A stretch of DNA of 64,000 bases from HGM11501 sp045123995 (GTDB lineage: Bacteria; Bacillota; Clostridia; CAKSNL01; HGM11501), in assembly GCA_045123995.1 (NCBI GenBank), contig JBGVKY010000014.1:62001-126000 (forward strand), in the 5' to 3' direction. This document shows, in pieces, positions 1-7,650 of the stretch. The position numbers and the translations under genes were made by a program. Under the pieces are notes generated by a model that did no database searches, had not been told where the DNA came from, and saw nothing but the letters and a program-made list of their open reading frames with translations. The first letter of the stretch is position 1. Every line of letters begins with the position of its first letter.

Positions 1-1
1 G

Positions 2-547
2 TTCTCAGGCGGTAACGAGGAAGCTTTGGGAAAAGGCCCCGGCCTCATGTTTGCAACCTTGCCTAAGGTATTTGAAAGTATGCCTTTCGGTGATTTTTTA
101 GGTTTTGCTTTCTTCCTTTTGGTTTTATTTGCGGCTTTAACCTCATCAATAAGCCTTATGGAAACGGTTGTATCAATTTTCTGCGATAAGCTCAAAATTA
201 AGAGAGGATTATCGTGTCTTTTGGTATTTTTATTAAGTGTTCTTCTTGGAATACCATCTTCTTTAGGAAACGGAATATGGGGAAACATAAAAATCATGGG
301 CTTTGCTTTCCTTGATTTCTTTGACTTTATCAGTAATAGCGTCCTTATGCCTATAGTGGCGCTTTGCACAGCAATTTTCGTTGGATATTTCTTGAAACCT
401 AAGGCAGTAGTTGAAGAAGTAGAACTTACCGGCAAGTTCAAAAGAAAGGGAATGTTCTCTTTCGTTATAAAATATATAGCTCCTGTATTTATCGTTCTTA
501 TATTGGTATTTTCCGTTCTTGAAGGTATGGGAGTTATCAAGGTTTGA
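2..547 (+). CDS. sodium-dependent (NSS/SNF family) transporter, C-terminal part
   Basis: Only the last ~181 residues are present; the reading frame is open from base 2 and the true start lies left of the window. The fragment has about four hydrophobic membrane spans and the stretch GPGLMFATLPKVF followed by LTSSISLMETVVS, which resembles the helix 7-8 region of bacterial neurotransmitter:sodium symporters (LeuT-like amino-acid transporters). It would move an amino acid or related solute into the cell with sodium. It lies 25 bp before azlC, so it may share a transcript with the AzlCD exporter. The substrate cannot be read from this fragment. Confidence 0.8.
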   Translation, partial: FSGGNEEALGKGPGLMFATLPKVFESMPFGDFLGFAFFLLVLFAALTSSISLMETVVSIFCDKLKIKRGLSCLLVFLLSVLLGIPSSLGNGIWGNIKIMGFAFLDFFDFISNSVLMPIVALCTAIFVGYFLKPKAVVEEVELTGKFKRKGMFSFVIKYIAPVFIVLILVFSVLEGMGVIKV

Positions 548-572
548 TTAAAAGGTTAGAAGAAGGTTTTTT

Positions 573-1283
573 ATGCAGGAAAATGCGACGTTTAAAAACG
601 GAATAACATCAGGACTTCCTATTTGCTTTGGCTATTTTTCAGTGGCATTTGCTTTTGGGATTTTTGCTGTTGGCTCAGGACTTAATCCCCTTGAAACCCT
701 TTTGATTTCCATGGCCAATGTAACTTCGGCAGGTCAGCTTGCGGCAGTCCCGATAATTACAGGCGGAGGAACTTTTCTGGAGCTTGCCTTATCCCAGATT
801 ATAATAAACTTAAGATACGCTCTTATGTCAATTGCTCTGTCTCAAAAGCTTTCCTCTGAAGTCAAACTTAAGGACAAGCTGATAATTTCCTTTGTAAATA
901 CAGACGAGGTTTTTGCCGTTGCATCTAATCAGAAAGGAAATGTGGGAAAAAGGTTTTTATACGGACTTATTATAACACCGTATTTAGGATGGAGTATCGG
1001 AACTCTCTTAGGGGCTTTGGCAGGAGATATATTGCCCGAATCTTTAACAAGCGCATTGGGGATAGCAATTTATGCCATGTTTATAGCCATAGTTATTCCT
1101 CCTTCCAAAAAGCATAAACCAACGGCAATATGTGTAATTTTTGCGGTAGCATTAAGCCTTATGTTTAACTTTGTTCCGGCCCTTAAAAATATACCCGGCG
1201 GATTTACTGTTATACTATGCACCTTGATTGCAAGCGTGGTTATGGCGCTTTTATACCCCGTTGATGTAGAGGAGGGAAGATAG
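573..1283 (+). CDS. azlC: AzlC family branched-chain amino acid exporter, large subunit
   Basis: A 236-residue polytopic membrane protein whose N-terminus (GITSGLPICFGYFSVAFAFG) and later TSAGQLAAVPII and RYALMSIALS segments are characteristic of AzlC/YgaZ. AzlC forms a two-component exporter with the small AzlD protein; in Bacillus the pair exports branched-chain amino acids and analogues such as 4-azaleucine. ATG start at 573; length is normal for the family. The azlD gene follows after one base, supporting a translationally coupled pair. Confidence 0.9.
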   Translation: MQENATFKNGITSGLPICFGYFSVAFAFGIFAVGSGLNPLETLLISMANVTSAGQLAAVPIITGGGTFLELALSQIIINLRYALMSIALSQKLSSEVKLKDKLIISFVNTDEVFAVASNQKGNVGKRFLYGLIITPYLGWSIGTLLGALAGDILPESLTSALGIAIYAMFIAIVIPPSKKHKPTAICVIFAVALSLMFNFVPALKNIPGGFTVILCTLIASVVMALLYPVDVEEGR

Positions 1284-1284
1284 A

Positions 1285-1596
1285 ATGAAAAACTTTTACA
1301 TATATCTTCTCATAATGGCAGGAATAACTTATCTTATAAGGATGCTTCCTTTGGTTCTTTTCAAGAAGAAAATCAGGTCAAAATTTGTGCTTTCCTTTTT
1401 ATATTATGTGCCCTATGCGGTGCTTACGGTAATGACGGTTCCTGCAATTTTTAATTCCACTTCATCGTGGATTTCGGCACTTACGGGATTTTTGGGGGCA
1501 CTTATTCTTTCATTTTTGGAAAAGAGTCTTTTGACCGTTGCGGCAACTTCGTGCCTATTGGTATTTTTGACTGAAATTATAATTAAGTATATTTAA
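1285..1596 (+). CDS. azlD: AzlD family branched-chain amino acid exporter, small subunit
   Basis: A 103-residue protein with about three or four membrane spans and the family-typical beginning (IMAGITYLIRMLPLVLF) and middle (FLYYVPYAVLTVMTVPAIF). It is the expected partner of the preceding AzlC and starts one base after its stop, with the site GGAGGGA just upstream. The stop codon lies in the 5' arm of the transcription terminator that closes this unit. Confidence 0.9.
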   Translation: MKNFYIYLLIMAGITYLIRMLPLVLFKKKIRSKFVLSFLYYVPYAVLTVMTVPAIFNSTSSWISALTGFLGALILSFLEKSLLTVAATSCLLVFLTEIIIKYI

Positions 1597-1626
1597 AAGC
1601 AAAGGTCATATGACCTTTGCTTTTTC
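1595..1626 (+). terminator. rho-independent terminator after azlD
   Basis: A perfect 15-bp inverted repeat (AAAAGCAAAGGTCAT and its complement, 1595-1624) ends in a T-run. It separates azlCD from the GH3 gene. Confidence 0.85.
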
Positions 1627-1637
1627 TATGAAAAGAG

Positions 1638-1650
1638 CAAATTTTGTCCA
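1638..1650 (+). promoter_or_regulatory. candidate AraC-type regulator site upstream of the GH3 promoter
   Basis: CAAATTTTGTCCA lies 20 bp upstream of the GH3 -35 box. The same 13 bp occur, in the same orientation relative to transcription, upstream of the xylBA promoter (6826-6838). Identity of the motif is seen directly; binding by the neighbouring AraC-type protein is inference. Confidence 0.5.
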
Positions 1651-1670
1651 CTAATGGTATATAAAATGAC

Positions 1671-1699
1671 TTGAATTAACAAAAAGGATAGCATATACT
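1671..1699 (+). promoter_or_regulatory. sigma-A promoter of the GH3 gene
   Basis: TTGAAT (1671-1676), a 17-bp spacer and TATACT (1694-1699), about 40 bp before the coding start. Confidence 0.7.
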
Positions 1700-1739
1700 A
1701 AAAGCAGAGAAGAAGAATTTAATGAATAGGAGAATGATT

Positions 1740-3902
1740 ATGAAAAAGACGGCGGAAGAAATATTGAAATCCCTTACTCTTGAACAGAAGCTGGCGCAGA
1801 TGCATTATGGAGAAGGAGGGACATTTGTTAAAGATGGCTGCCATTTTGATAAAGAAAAGGCAAAAAACTGTTGGCCACACGGACTTTTTTCTATTTCTTT
1901 ACCTGCGGATTTAAGCCCTGAAGAAGCAGGAATATTCATTGGCGAACTTAAGGAAGCTTTTGCCGAGTGGACACCTCTTCCGCCTTTCGTAATGAGCGAA
2001 GCATTGCATGGACTTTTATCTAAAGGAGCCACAACGTTTCCCCAGTCCGTCGGAATGGGTTCGACTTTTGATCCTGAGCTTATGTATAGGGTTGGACTTG
2101 CTATAGGAAGAGAAGCAAAGGCGATGGGTGTTCGTATGTCATTTGCGCCTGACCTTGATCTTGGACGAGATCCACGTTGGGGAAGAATTGAAGAAACCTA
2201 CGGCGAAGCTCCTTATCTGACAGGAGAGATGGGAGCAGCTTATGTAAAGGGACTTTTGGGAGACGACGGAAAATATCTGGCTACAGTTAAGCATTTTACG
2301 GCACACGGACATCCTGAGTCGGGGCTTAACTGTGCTCCAAACGTGGCTACACCCCAGGAGCTTGAGGATAAATATCTTCCGCCATTTAAAAAGGCGATAG
2401 ATGCAGGAGCCAAAGCACTTATGCCTGCATATTCCACTCTTAACGGAGTTCCCTGCCACTTAAATAATTATATATTAAGGACAATTTTGAGAGAGCGTTG
2501 GGGATTTGATGGTGTAGTTGTTACAGACTCGGGAGCTCCTTATCTTCTGAAGGATTGGCATCACGCAGTTGAAACAAATTTAGAGGGCGGTCAAAAAATG
2601 CTGGCAAGTGGCGTTGACGTTGAAGATGCCAATTTCTATGCAGACGAATTAAAGGCCGCTATTGAAAGCGGAAAAGTGCCGGAGAGTATCTTGGATGAGG
2701 CATTGCTCAGAATTATAAATATTAAACTTGAAATGGGAATTACAGAAATAGAAAAACCTGACCTTGATGAAATTGCCAGAGTAGTAAACTCCGATGAGCA
2801 CAAGGCTTTAGCCCGTGAAGCGGCACAAAAGTCAATGGTGCTTTTAAAAAATGACGGAGTTCTTCCTCTTAAAGCAGGACAGAAAATTGCAGTCATCGGC
2901 CCTAATGCCTTTTCAGTAGAATTGGGAGACTATGCACGTCCAAAGGACAATGCAATAACACCGGTTGAAGCATTAAAGGAAAGGGCAGAAAGGGCAGGAG
3001 GAAGCGTAGTTGCTGCAAAGGGCTGCGATGTATTCGGAAGTGATACAACAGGATTTGCAGAAGCGGAGGCTCTTGCAAAAGAATCCGATGTAGTAATTTG
3101 CGTAATTGGTGGAAGAAGCATGAAACCCTACGGAATGGGTTGGGGCGGCATTTTAGAAGGTCCGGTAGTAACCTGCGGTGAATCTTTGGATGTTCACGAG
3201 CTCACTCCGGGCGGCCCTCAGCTTGATTTGGTAAGACGTATGATAGCGACGGGTAAGCCTACTGCTGTTGTTATGATAGACGGCCGTCCCGAAACTTTAT
3301 TTGATGCAGGGGATAACTGCGGTGCACTTGTGGCAGCCTGGTATCCTGGACAGGAAGGATCGCTTGCTCTGGCAGATCTTCTGTTCGGAGATGTAAACTT
3401 CTCAGGAAAGCTTCCTGTTACATTCCCGAGACATGTTGGACAGATTCCCTTATGCCACGATAGACTGCCTTCTGCCGGAGGATTCTACCATAAACCCGGA
3501 ACAGTGGAGAAGCCGGGACACGACTATGTGTTTTTAAGACCTGATGAGAAATATGAGTTCGGTTTTGGATTGGGATATTCAGAAATTGCTTATAATGAAA
3601 TTAAAGCCGAAAAAACCGATAAGGGAGTAGAGGTAACGGTAACAATAGAAAATAAAGGAAATTATGATGCAGAAGAGCCCATACTCATATTTATCCGCGA
3701 CGAGGTTGCGACCTTAAGCCAGCCTATAAAGAAGCTGGTTGCAACAAAGAGAGTTCCCTTAAAAGCAGGGGAAACTAAAACAGAAATTATAGAATTTTCT
3801 GAGGAAGCTTTAATGTATACCAATGTAGAAATGGAAAAGATTCTGGAAAGCGGTTGGTTTACAATAATGGCAGGAGATAAGAGTACAAGAATTTTAGTTT
3901 GA
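1740..3902 (+). CDS. glycoside hydrolase family 3 (beta-glucosidase/beta-xylosidase type)
   Basis: About 720 residues, no signal peptide, so a cytoplasmic enzyme removing sugars from the non-reducing end of imported oligosaccharides. The GH3 barrel comes first (KHFTAHG, the RDPRWGR motif, and GVVVTD, whose Asp, residue 263, fits the catalytic nucleophile). The alpha/beta sandwich follows (about 360-580; the AAWYPGQEG and GKLPVTFP motifs), then a fibronectin-III-like C-terminal domain. I chose the ATG at 1740 because AGGAG sits 7 bp before it; ATGs at 1722 and 1734 are in frame but have weaker sites. Adjacent xylose genes and a shared promoter motif suggest beta-xylosidase activity; sequence alone cannot separate this from beta-glucosidase. 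Confidence 0.88.
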   Translation: MKKTAEEILKSLTLEQKLAQMHYGEGGTFVKDGCHFDKEKAKNCWPHGLFSISLPADLSPEEAGIFIGELKEAFAEWTPLPPFVMSEALHGLLSKGATTFPQSVGMGSTFDPELMYRVGLAIGREAKAMGVRMSFAPDLDLGRDPRWGRIEETYGEAPYLTGEMGAAYVKGLLGDDGKYLATVKHFTAHGHPESGLNCAPNVATPQELEDKYLPPFKKAIDAGAKALMPAYSTLNGVPCHLNNYILRTILRERWGFDGVVVTDSGAPYLLKDWHHAVETNLEGGQKMLASGVDVEDANFYADELKAAIESGKVPESILDEALLRIINIKLEMGITEIEKPDLDEIARVVNSDEHKALAREAAQKSMVLLKNDGVLPLKAGQKIAVIGPNAFSVELGDYARPKDNAITPVEALKERAERAGGSVVAAKGCDVFGSDTTGFAEAEALAKESDVVICVIGGRSMKPYGMGWGGILEGPVVTCGESLDVHELTPGGPQLDLVRRMIATGKPTAVVMIDGRPETLFDAGDNCGALVAAWYPGQEGSLALADLLFGDVNFSGKLPVTFPRHVGQIPLCHDRLPSAGGFYHKPGTVEKPGHDYVFLRPDEKYEFGFGLGYSEIAYNEIKAEKTDKGVEVTVTIENKGNYDAEEPILIFIRDEVATLSQPIKKLVATKRVPLKAGETKTEIIEFSEEALMYTNVEMEKILESGWFTIMAGDKSTRILV

Positions 3903-3907
3903 ACATC

Positions 3908-3946
3908 AAAAAAAGCTGAACGGTTATCAACCGTCCAGCTTTTTTT
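3908..3946. terminator. bidirectional terminator between GH3 and xylA
   Basis: AAAAGCTG, one mismatch, ACGGTT, short loop, AACCGT, CAGCTTTTTTT. The A-run on the left and T-run on the right let it serve both the rightward GH3 gene and the leftward xylBA operon. Confidence 0.85.
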
Positions 3947-3954
3947 AAGGCGAT

Positions 3955-5271
3955 TTATCTAAAGAGGATGTTGTTTATTACACTTTCAAGATATTCCTGA
4001 CGTCCGCTTTCGGGAATTTTTGCATTTCCCAGTTTCTCTGCATAAGCGGAAAGCTCGGAAAGATTTGTTTCGTTGTTTAAGATTTTTCTGCCCAGTTCAC
4101 TTTCAAAGCTTGAATATTTTGATTTTATAAAATCGTCTATTCTTCCATCCTCTATAATCTCAGAAGCCTTAATCAGTCCCAGAGCATATGTATCCATGGC
4201 AAGTATAAAAGCATAGAACATATCTTCGGGAGTGTGGCTTGCACGACGATTTTTCGCATCGAAATTGAATCCGCCTGTAAGTCCACCAGCTTTTATTACT
4301 TCGTACATACATAGTGTTGCACTGTAAACATTAAAGGGGAATTCGTCTGTATCCCATCCTAAAAGCAAGTCACCCTGATTTGCATCAATGGATCCGAGCA
4401 TTCCGTTAATTGCCGAAACTCTGAGTTCGTGTTCAAAGGTGTGGCCGGCAAGTGTTGCATGGTTTGCTTCTATGTTCATTTTGAAATCCTTATCAAGGCC
4501 GTAATGTCTTAAAAAGCCTATTGCTGTGGAAGCGTCAAAATCGTACTGGTGTTTCATGGGTTCCTTTGGCTTTGGTTCAATATAAAAATCACCTTTGAAA
4601 CCTATTTTTCTGCCATAGTCAACCGCCATGTGCATAAGACGGGCGATATTTTCCTGCTCAAATTTAACATCTGTATTAAGAAGAGTTTCATATCCTTCTC
4701 TGCCACCCCAGAAAACATAGCCTTTTCCTCCGAGTTTAACGGTTAAATCCAAAGCTTTTTTTGTCTGAGCTGCAGCAAAGCAAAATACATCTAAAGAATT
4801 TGTGCTTCCGGCACCATTCACAAATCGGGGATTTGAGAACATATTTGCGGTGCCCCACAGACATTTAATTCCTGTTTTATTCATTTTTTCAAGAATGTAG
4901 TCTGTGATTTCATCCAGTCTTTTATTTGTTTCTTTTATGTCTTCGCTTTCGGGAACAAGGTCAACGTCGTGGAAGCAGAAATATTCAATTCCGAGCTTTT
5001 TCATAAATTCAAAGCCGATATCTACTTTTGCTTTTGCATGTTCCATGGTTCCTTTTTCCTGGCCGAAAGACTTGTCTGCAGTATCTCTGCCGAACATATC
5101 TGTTCCTGCGTTACAAAGATTATGCCACCAGGCCATAGCAAATGGGAGATGCTCCTTCATGGGTTTACCCATGATAATTCTGTCCTTGTCATAAAATTTG
5201 AAGGCTAATGGATTTTTGCTTTCTGCTCCTTCGTATTTTATTGAAGGAATTTCTTTGAAAAATTCACTCAT
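3955..5271 (-). CDS. xylA: xylose isomerase
   Basis: Converts D-xylose to D-xylulose in the cytoplasm. The 438-residue length and the N-terminus (AFKFYDKDRIIMGKPMKEHL) fit the class II enzymes of Firmicutes and Proteobacteria. The catalytic dyad is visible as FHDVD (His101, Asp104); metal ligands fall in the motifs YIEPKPKEP, EANHATLAGH and GWDTDEFP. It is the second gene of the leftward xylBA operon: its GGAGG site lies over the end of xylB and only one base separates the two reading frames. A bidirectional terminator follows. Confidence 0.97.
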   Translation of the reverse strand: MSEFFKEIPSIKYEGAESKNPLAFKFYDKDRIIMGKPMKEHLPFAMAWWHNLCNAGTDMFGRDTADKSFGQEKGTMEHAKAKVDIGFEFMKKLGIEYFCFHDVDLVPESEDIKETNKRLDEITDYILEKMNKTGIKCLWGTANMFSNPRFVNGAGSTNSLDVFCFAAAQTKKALDLTVKLGGKGYVFWGGREGYETLLNTDVKFEQENIARLMHMAVDYGRKIGFKGDFYIEPKPKEPMKHQYDFDASTAIGFLRHYGLDKDFKMNIEANHATLAGHTFEHELRVSAINGMLGSIDANQGDLLLGWDTDEFPFNVYSATLCMYEVIKAGGLTGGFNFDAKNRRASHTPEDMFYAFILAMDTYALGLIKASEIIEDGRIDDFIKSKYSSFESELGRKILNNETNLSELSAYAEKLGNAKIPESGRQEYLESVINNILFR

Positions 5272-5272
5272 C

Positions 5273-6754
5273 TTAATTATCCTCCTTTAATTCTTTGTAT
5301 AAATTTTTCACTTGTGGATATATTTTTCTGAATTTATCATATTTCTTTTGGTATATGGGTACCAGTTTTTCATCCGGTTTTATAACTTCTTTTATCTCGA
5401 CTGAAACACAGGCATTTAAATTCTCGAAATTACCTGATGCGACCATAGCTAGCTTTGTTGCTCCAAAGCCCGGACCCTCTTCTGCTTTTGGAACATGAAG
5501 CTCTATGTTAAGAATGCTTGATAAAATTTTAAGCCAAAGCTGTGATTTCGCTCCTCCTCCGCAAACGGTACTTTTCCTTATATCAATACCCAGAGACTTT
5601 GCAATTTCTATGTTATCCTTAATGGCAAAAGAAACCCCCTCTAAAACGGAAAGTAACATAGCGTAGCGGGAGGTATCTGGTCTTAAACCAATGAACATAC
5701 CTGTGGCATCAGTATCGTTTATGGGGCTTCGCTCACCCATAAGGTAGGGAAGAAAGTAAACATGACTTTTTTCTATCATTTCCTGGGTTATATTATCTTC
5801 TTCAGCTTTGAAATTTTCTGTATTTAAAATCTTTTCGCAGAACCACTTGTTACATGATGCAGCAGAAAGGATGCAAGCCATAAGGTGGAAGCCTCCGTCT
5901 GCATGGCAAAATGAGTGAAGAGAATTAGCATCGTCAACGGAAAATCTGTCAGAAGAGATAAACACGGTACCGCTGGTACCCAAAGATATGTTGCATTTAC
6001 CCTTACCAATGGTTTTTGTTCCAATTGCAGCTCCGGCATTGTCGCCTGCCCCGGCCGCAACTTTTACATCCTGTGAAAGATTAAGTGTTTTTGCAATTTC
6101 AGACTTTAATGTGCCGATACATTCATAACTTTCAAAAAGCCCTGGCATATTTTCCTCTTTGACTTTACATATTTCAAGCATTTCTTTTGACCAGCACCTA
6201 TTTTTTACATCAAGCAGGAGCATCCCTGAAGCATCTGAATAATCGGTAGCGTGAATGCCCGTAAGCCTGTAATTTAAGTAGTCTTTAGGGAGCATTATTT
6301 TTTTGATACGGTTAAAGTTTTCTTCTTCGTTATTTTTAAGCCATAAAATTTTAGGGGCGGTGAAGCCTGCAAAAGCGATGTTTCCGGTATAACCGGACAA
6401 GATGTTTTTTCCTATGGCTTCATTGAGATAGGCTGTTTCCTTTGAACATCTGCCGTCGTTCCACAAAATGGCAGGGCGGATAACCTCGTCCTTTTCATCA
6501 AGGATTACAAGACCATGCATTTGACCTGCAATGCCTATAGCTTTGATTTTTTCGGCATCCTGCCCCTCTGTGAGTTTAAGTACACCATTTACAAAGGCAT
6601 TCCACCAGTCATCAGGGGACTGTTCGCTCCAACCGGGCTTTGGATAGAAAACTTCATAAGATTCGGTAACAGAATTTATTATTTTTCCATTATCGTCTGA
6701 AAGAATCAGCTTTAATGAGGAAGTTCCTAAGTCCGCACCTATATAATAAGGCAT
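5273..6754 (-). CDS. xylB: xylulokinase
   Basis: FGGY-family sugar kinase of 493 residues that phosphorylates D-xylulose to D-xylulose 5-phosphate for the pentose phosphate pathway. Visible are the N-terminal nucleotide-binding motif IGADLGTSSLK, the sugar-contact motif GQMHGLV, and AGAGDNAGAAIG, whose Asp is the expected catalytic base. ATG start at 6754 is preceded by AAAGGAG. It is first in the operon, followed immediately by xylA, and is transcribed away from the AraC-type regulator. Confidence 0.95.
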   Translation of the reverse strand: MPYYIGADLGTSSLKLILSDDNGKIINSVTESYEVFYPKPGWSEQSPDDWWNAFVNGVLKLTEGQDAEKIKAIGIAGQMHGLVILDEKDEVIRPAILWNDGRCSKETAYLNEAIGKNILSGYTGNIAFAGFTAPKILWLKNNEEENFNRIKKIMLPKDYLNYRLTGIHATDYSDASGMLLLDVKNRCWSKEMLEICKVKEENMPGLFESYECIGTLKSEIAKTLNLSQDVKVAAGAGDNAGAAIGTKTIGKGKCNISLGTSGTVFISSDRFSVDDANSLHSFCHADGGFHLMACILSAASCNKWFCEKILNTENFKAEEDNITQEMIEKSHVYFLPYLMGERSPINDTDATGMFIGLRPDTSRYAMLLSVLEGVSFAIKDNIEIAKSLGIDIRKSTVCGGGAKSQLWLKILSSILNIELHVPKAEEGPGFGATKLAMVASGNFENLNACVSVEIKEVIKPDEKLVPIYQKKYDKFRKIYPQVKNLYKELKEDN

Positions 6755-6781
6755 ATAATCATCTCCTTTTATTAAAATTAT

Positions 6782-6810
6782 ATTATATGACAGTTGACTT
6801 TTCTAGCCAA
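6782..6810 (-). promoter_or_regulatory. promoter of xylBA
   Basis: On the minus strand: TTGGCT (6810-6805), 17-bp spacer, TATAAT (6787-6782). The -35 box is weak (4 of 6), as expected where an activator is needed. The box lies inside the spacer of the opposing promoter. Confidence 0.7.
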
Positions 6811-6822
6811 ATAGCTTATAAT
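6794..6822 (+). promoter_or_regulatory. promoter of the AraC-type regulator
   Basis: TTGACT (6794-6799), 17-bp spacer, TATAAT (6817-6822). It overlaps the divergent xylBA promoter almost completely. Confidence 0.8.
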
Positions 6823-6825
6823 ATA

Positions 6826-6838
6826 TGGACAAAATTTG
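6826..6838 (-). promoter_or_regulatory. candidate regulator site between xylB and the AraC-type gene
   Basis: TGGACAAAATTTG on the plus strand, the exact reverse complement of 1638-1650. Read towards xylB it lies 15 bp upstream of the -35 box; for the regulator gene it lies just after the -10 box, where binding would block its own transcription. Confidence 0.5.
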
Positions 6839-6857
6839 TTGTTAATGGAGTGGTTCT

Positions 6858-7619
6858 ATGTTTTATCAGTACAAACATTTCGGAACAACTGAATATTTTT
6901 GCAAGGAGTACGGTGAAGATTTTAATTTTCCTATGCATTTACATAATTCCTTTGAATTCATAACCTTGCTGGAAGGGGAAATGAAGGTTGTGATTGATGA
7001 TAGGGAATATGTGCTTAAAAAGGGAGAAGCAGTACTTATTTTTCCAAATCAGATGCACTCTCTTGAGAGCGAAAAGAGCAGACACATGCTTTGTATTTTC
7101 TCTTCGGAACTGGTGAGAGCGTATTATTCGGGATTAAATAAAAAAATCCCTCTGGACAATAAAGTCAGAGCGGATAAATTTGTTATAGAAAGTATAGACA
7201 AACTTTTGCCTGAATCTTCTGTGGTTGAGAAAAAGGGAATCTTGTATCTTTTGTGTTCGGGCTTTGATAAAGAAACGGATTATACAGACAGAATGAAAGT
7301 ATATGATGGTTTGCTTTATAAGATTTTTGATTTCGTGGAACAAAACTATTCGAGAGATTGTACGTTGGAAAAACTCTCTAAAGAAACAGGGTATAATTAT
7401 TCCTATTTATCCAGAAGTTTTAAAAAATCCACAGGAATTTCCTTTAATTCCTATGTTAACCAGTACAGAATAAGCAATGCATGCTATCTTTTGAGCAATA
7501 CTGGGAATTCCATAGTGCAGTGCGCTCTTGAAAGCGGATACGAGTCTTTGAGAAGCTTTAACAGGAATTTTATTGCATCAAGAGGGATTACTCCAAGTGA
7601 ATACAGAGTGAAAAAATAA
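6858..7619 (+). CDS. AraC family transcriptional regulator (probable xylose/xyloside regulator)
   Basis: A 253-residue protein with an N-terminal cupin-like sensor domain (about 20-85; HLHNSFEFITLLEG and FPNQMHS) and a C-terminal double helix-turn-helix AraC domain (about 155-253; ending FNRNFIASRGITPSEYR). ATG at 6858 is preceded by GGAG. It is divergent from xylBA and shares a DNA motif with both the xylBA and GH3 promoters, so it probably activates these genes when a xylose-related sugar is present and limits its own expression. The ligand is inferred from context only. Confidence 0.88.
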   Translation: MFYQYKHFGTTEYFCKEYGEDFNFPMHLHNSFEFITLLEGEMKVVIDDREYVLKKGEAVLIFPNQMHSLESEKSRHMLCIFSSELVRAYYSGLNKKIPLDNKVRADKFVIESIDKLLPESSVVEKKGILYLLCSGFDKETDYTDRMKVYDGLLYKIFDFVEQNYSRDCTLEKLSKETGYNYSYLSRSFKKSTGISFNSYVNQYRISNACYLLSNTGNSIVQCALESGYESLRSFNRNFIASRGITPSEYRVKK

Positions 7620-7650
7620 AGCGGTGTAAGATTCCTTACACCGCTTTATT
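7615..7650. terminator. bidirectional terminator between the AraC-type gene and thrS
   Basis: A 16-bp inverted repeat AATAAAGCGGTGTAAG / CTTACACCGCTTTATT with loop ATTC. It overlaps the stop codon of the regulator and ends at the thrS stop. Confidence 0.85.
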
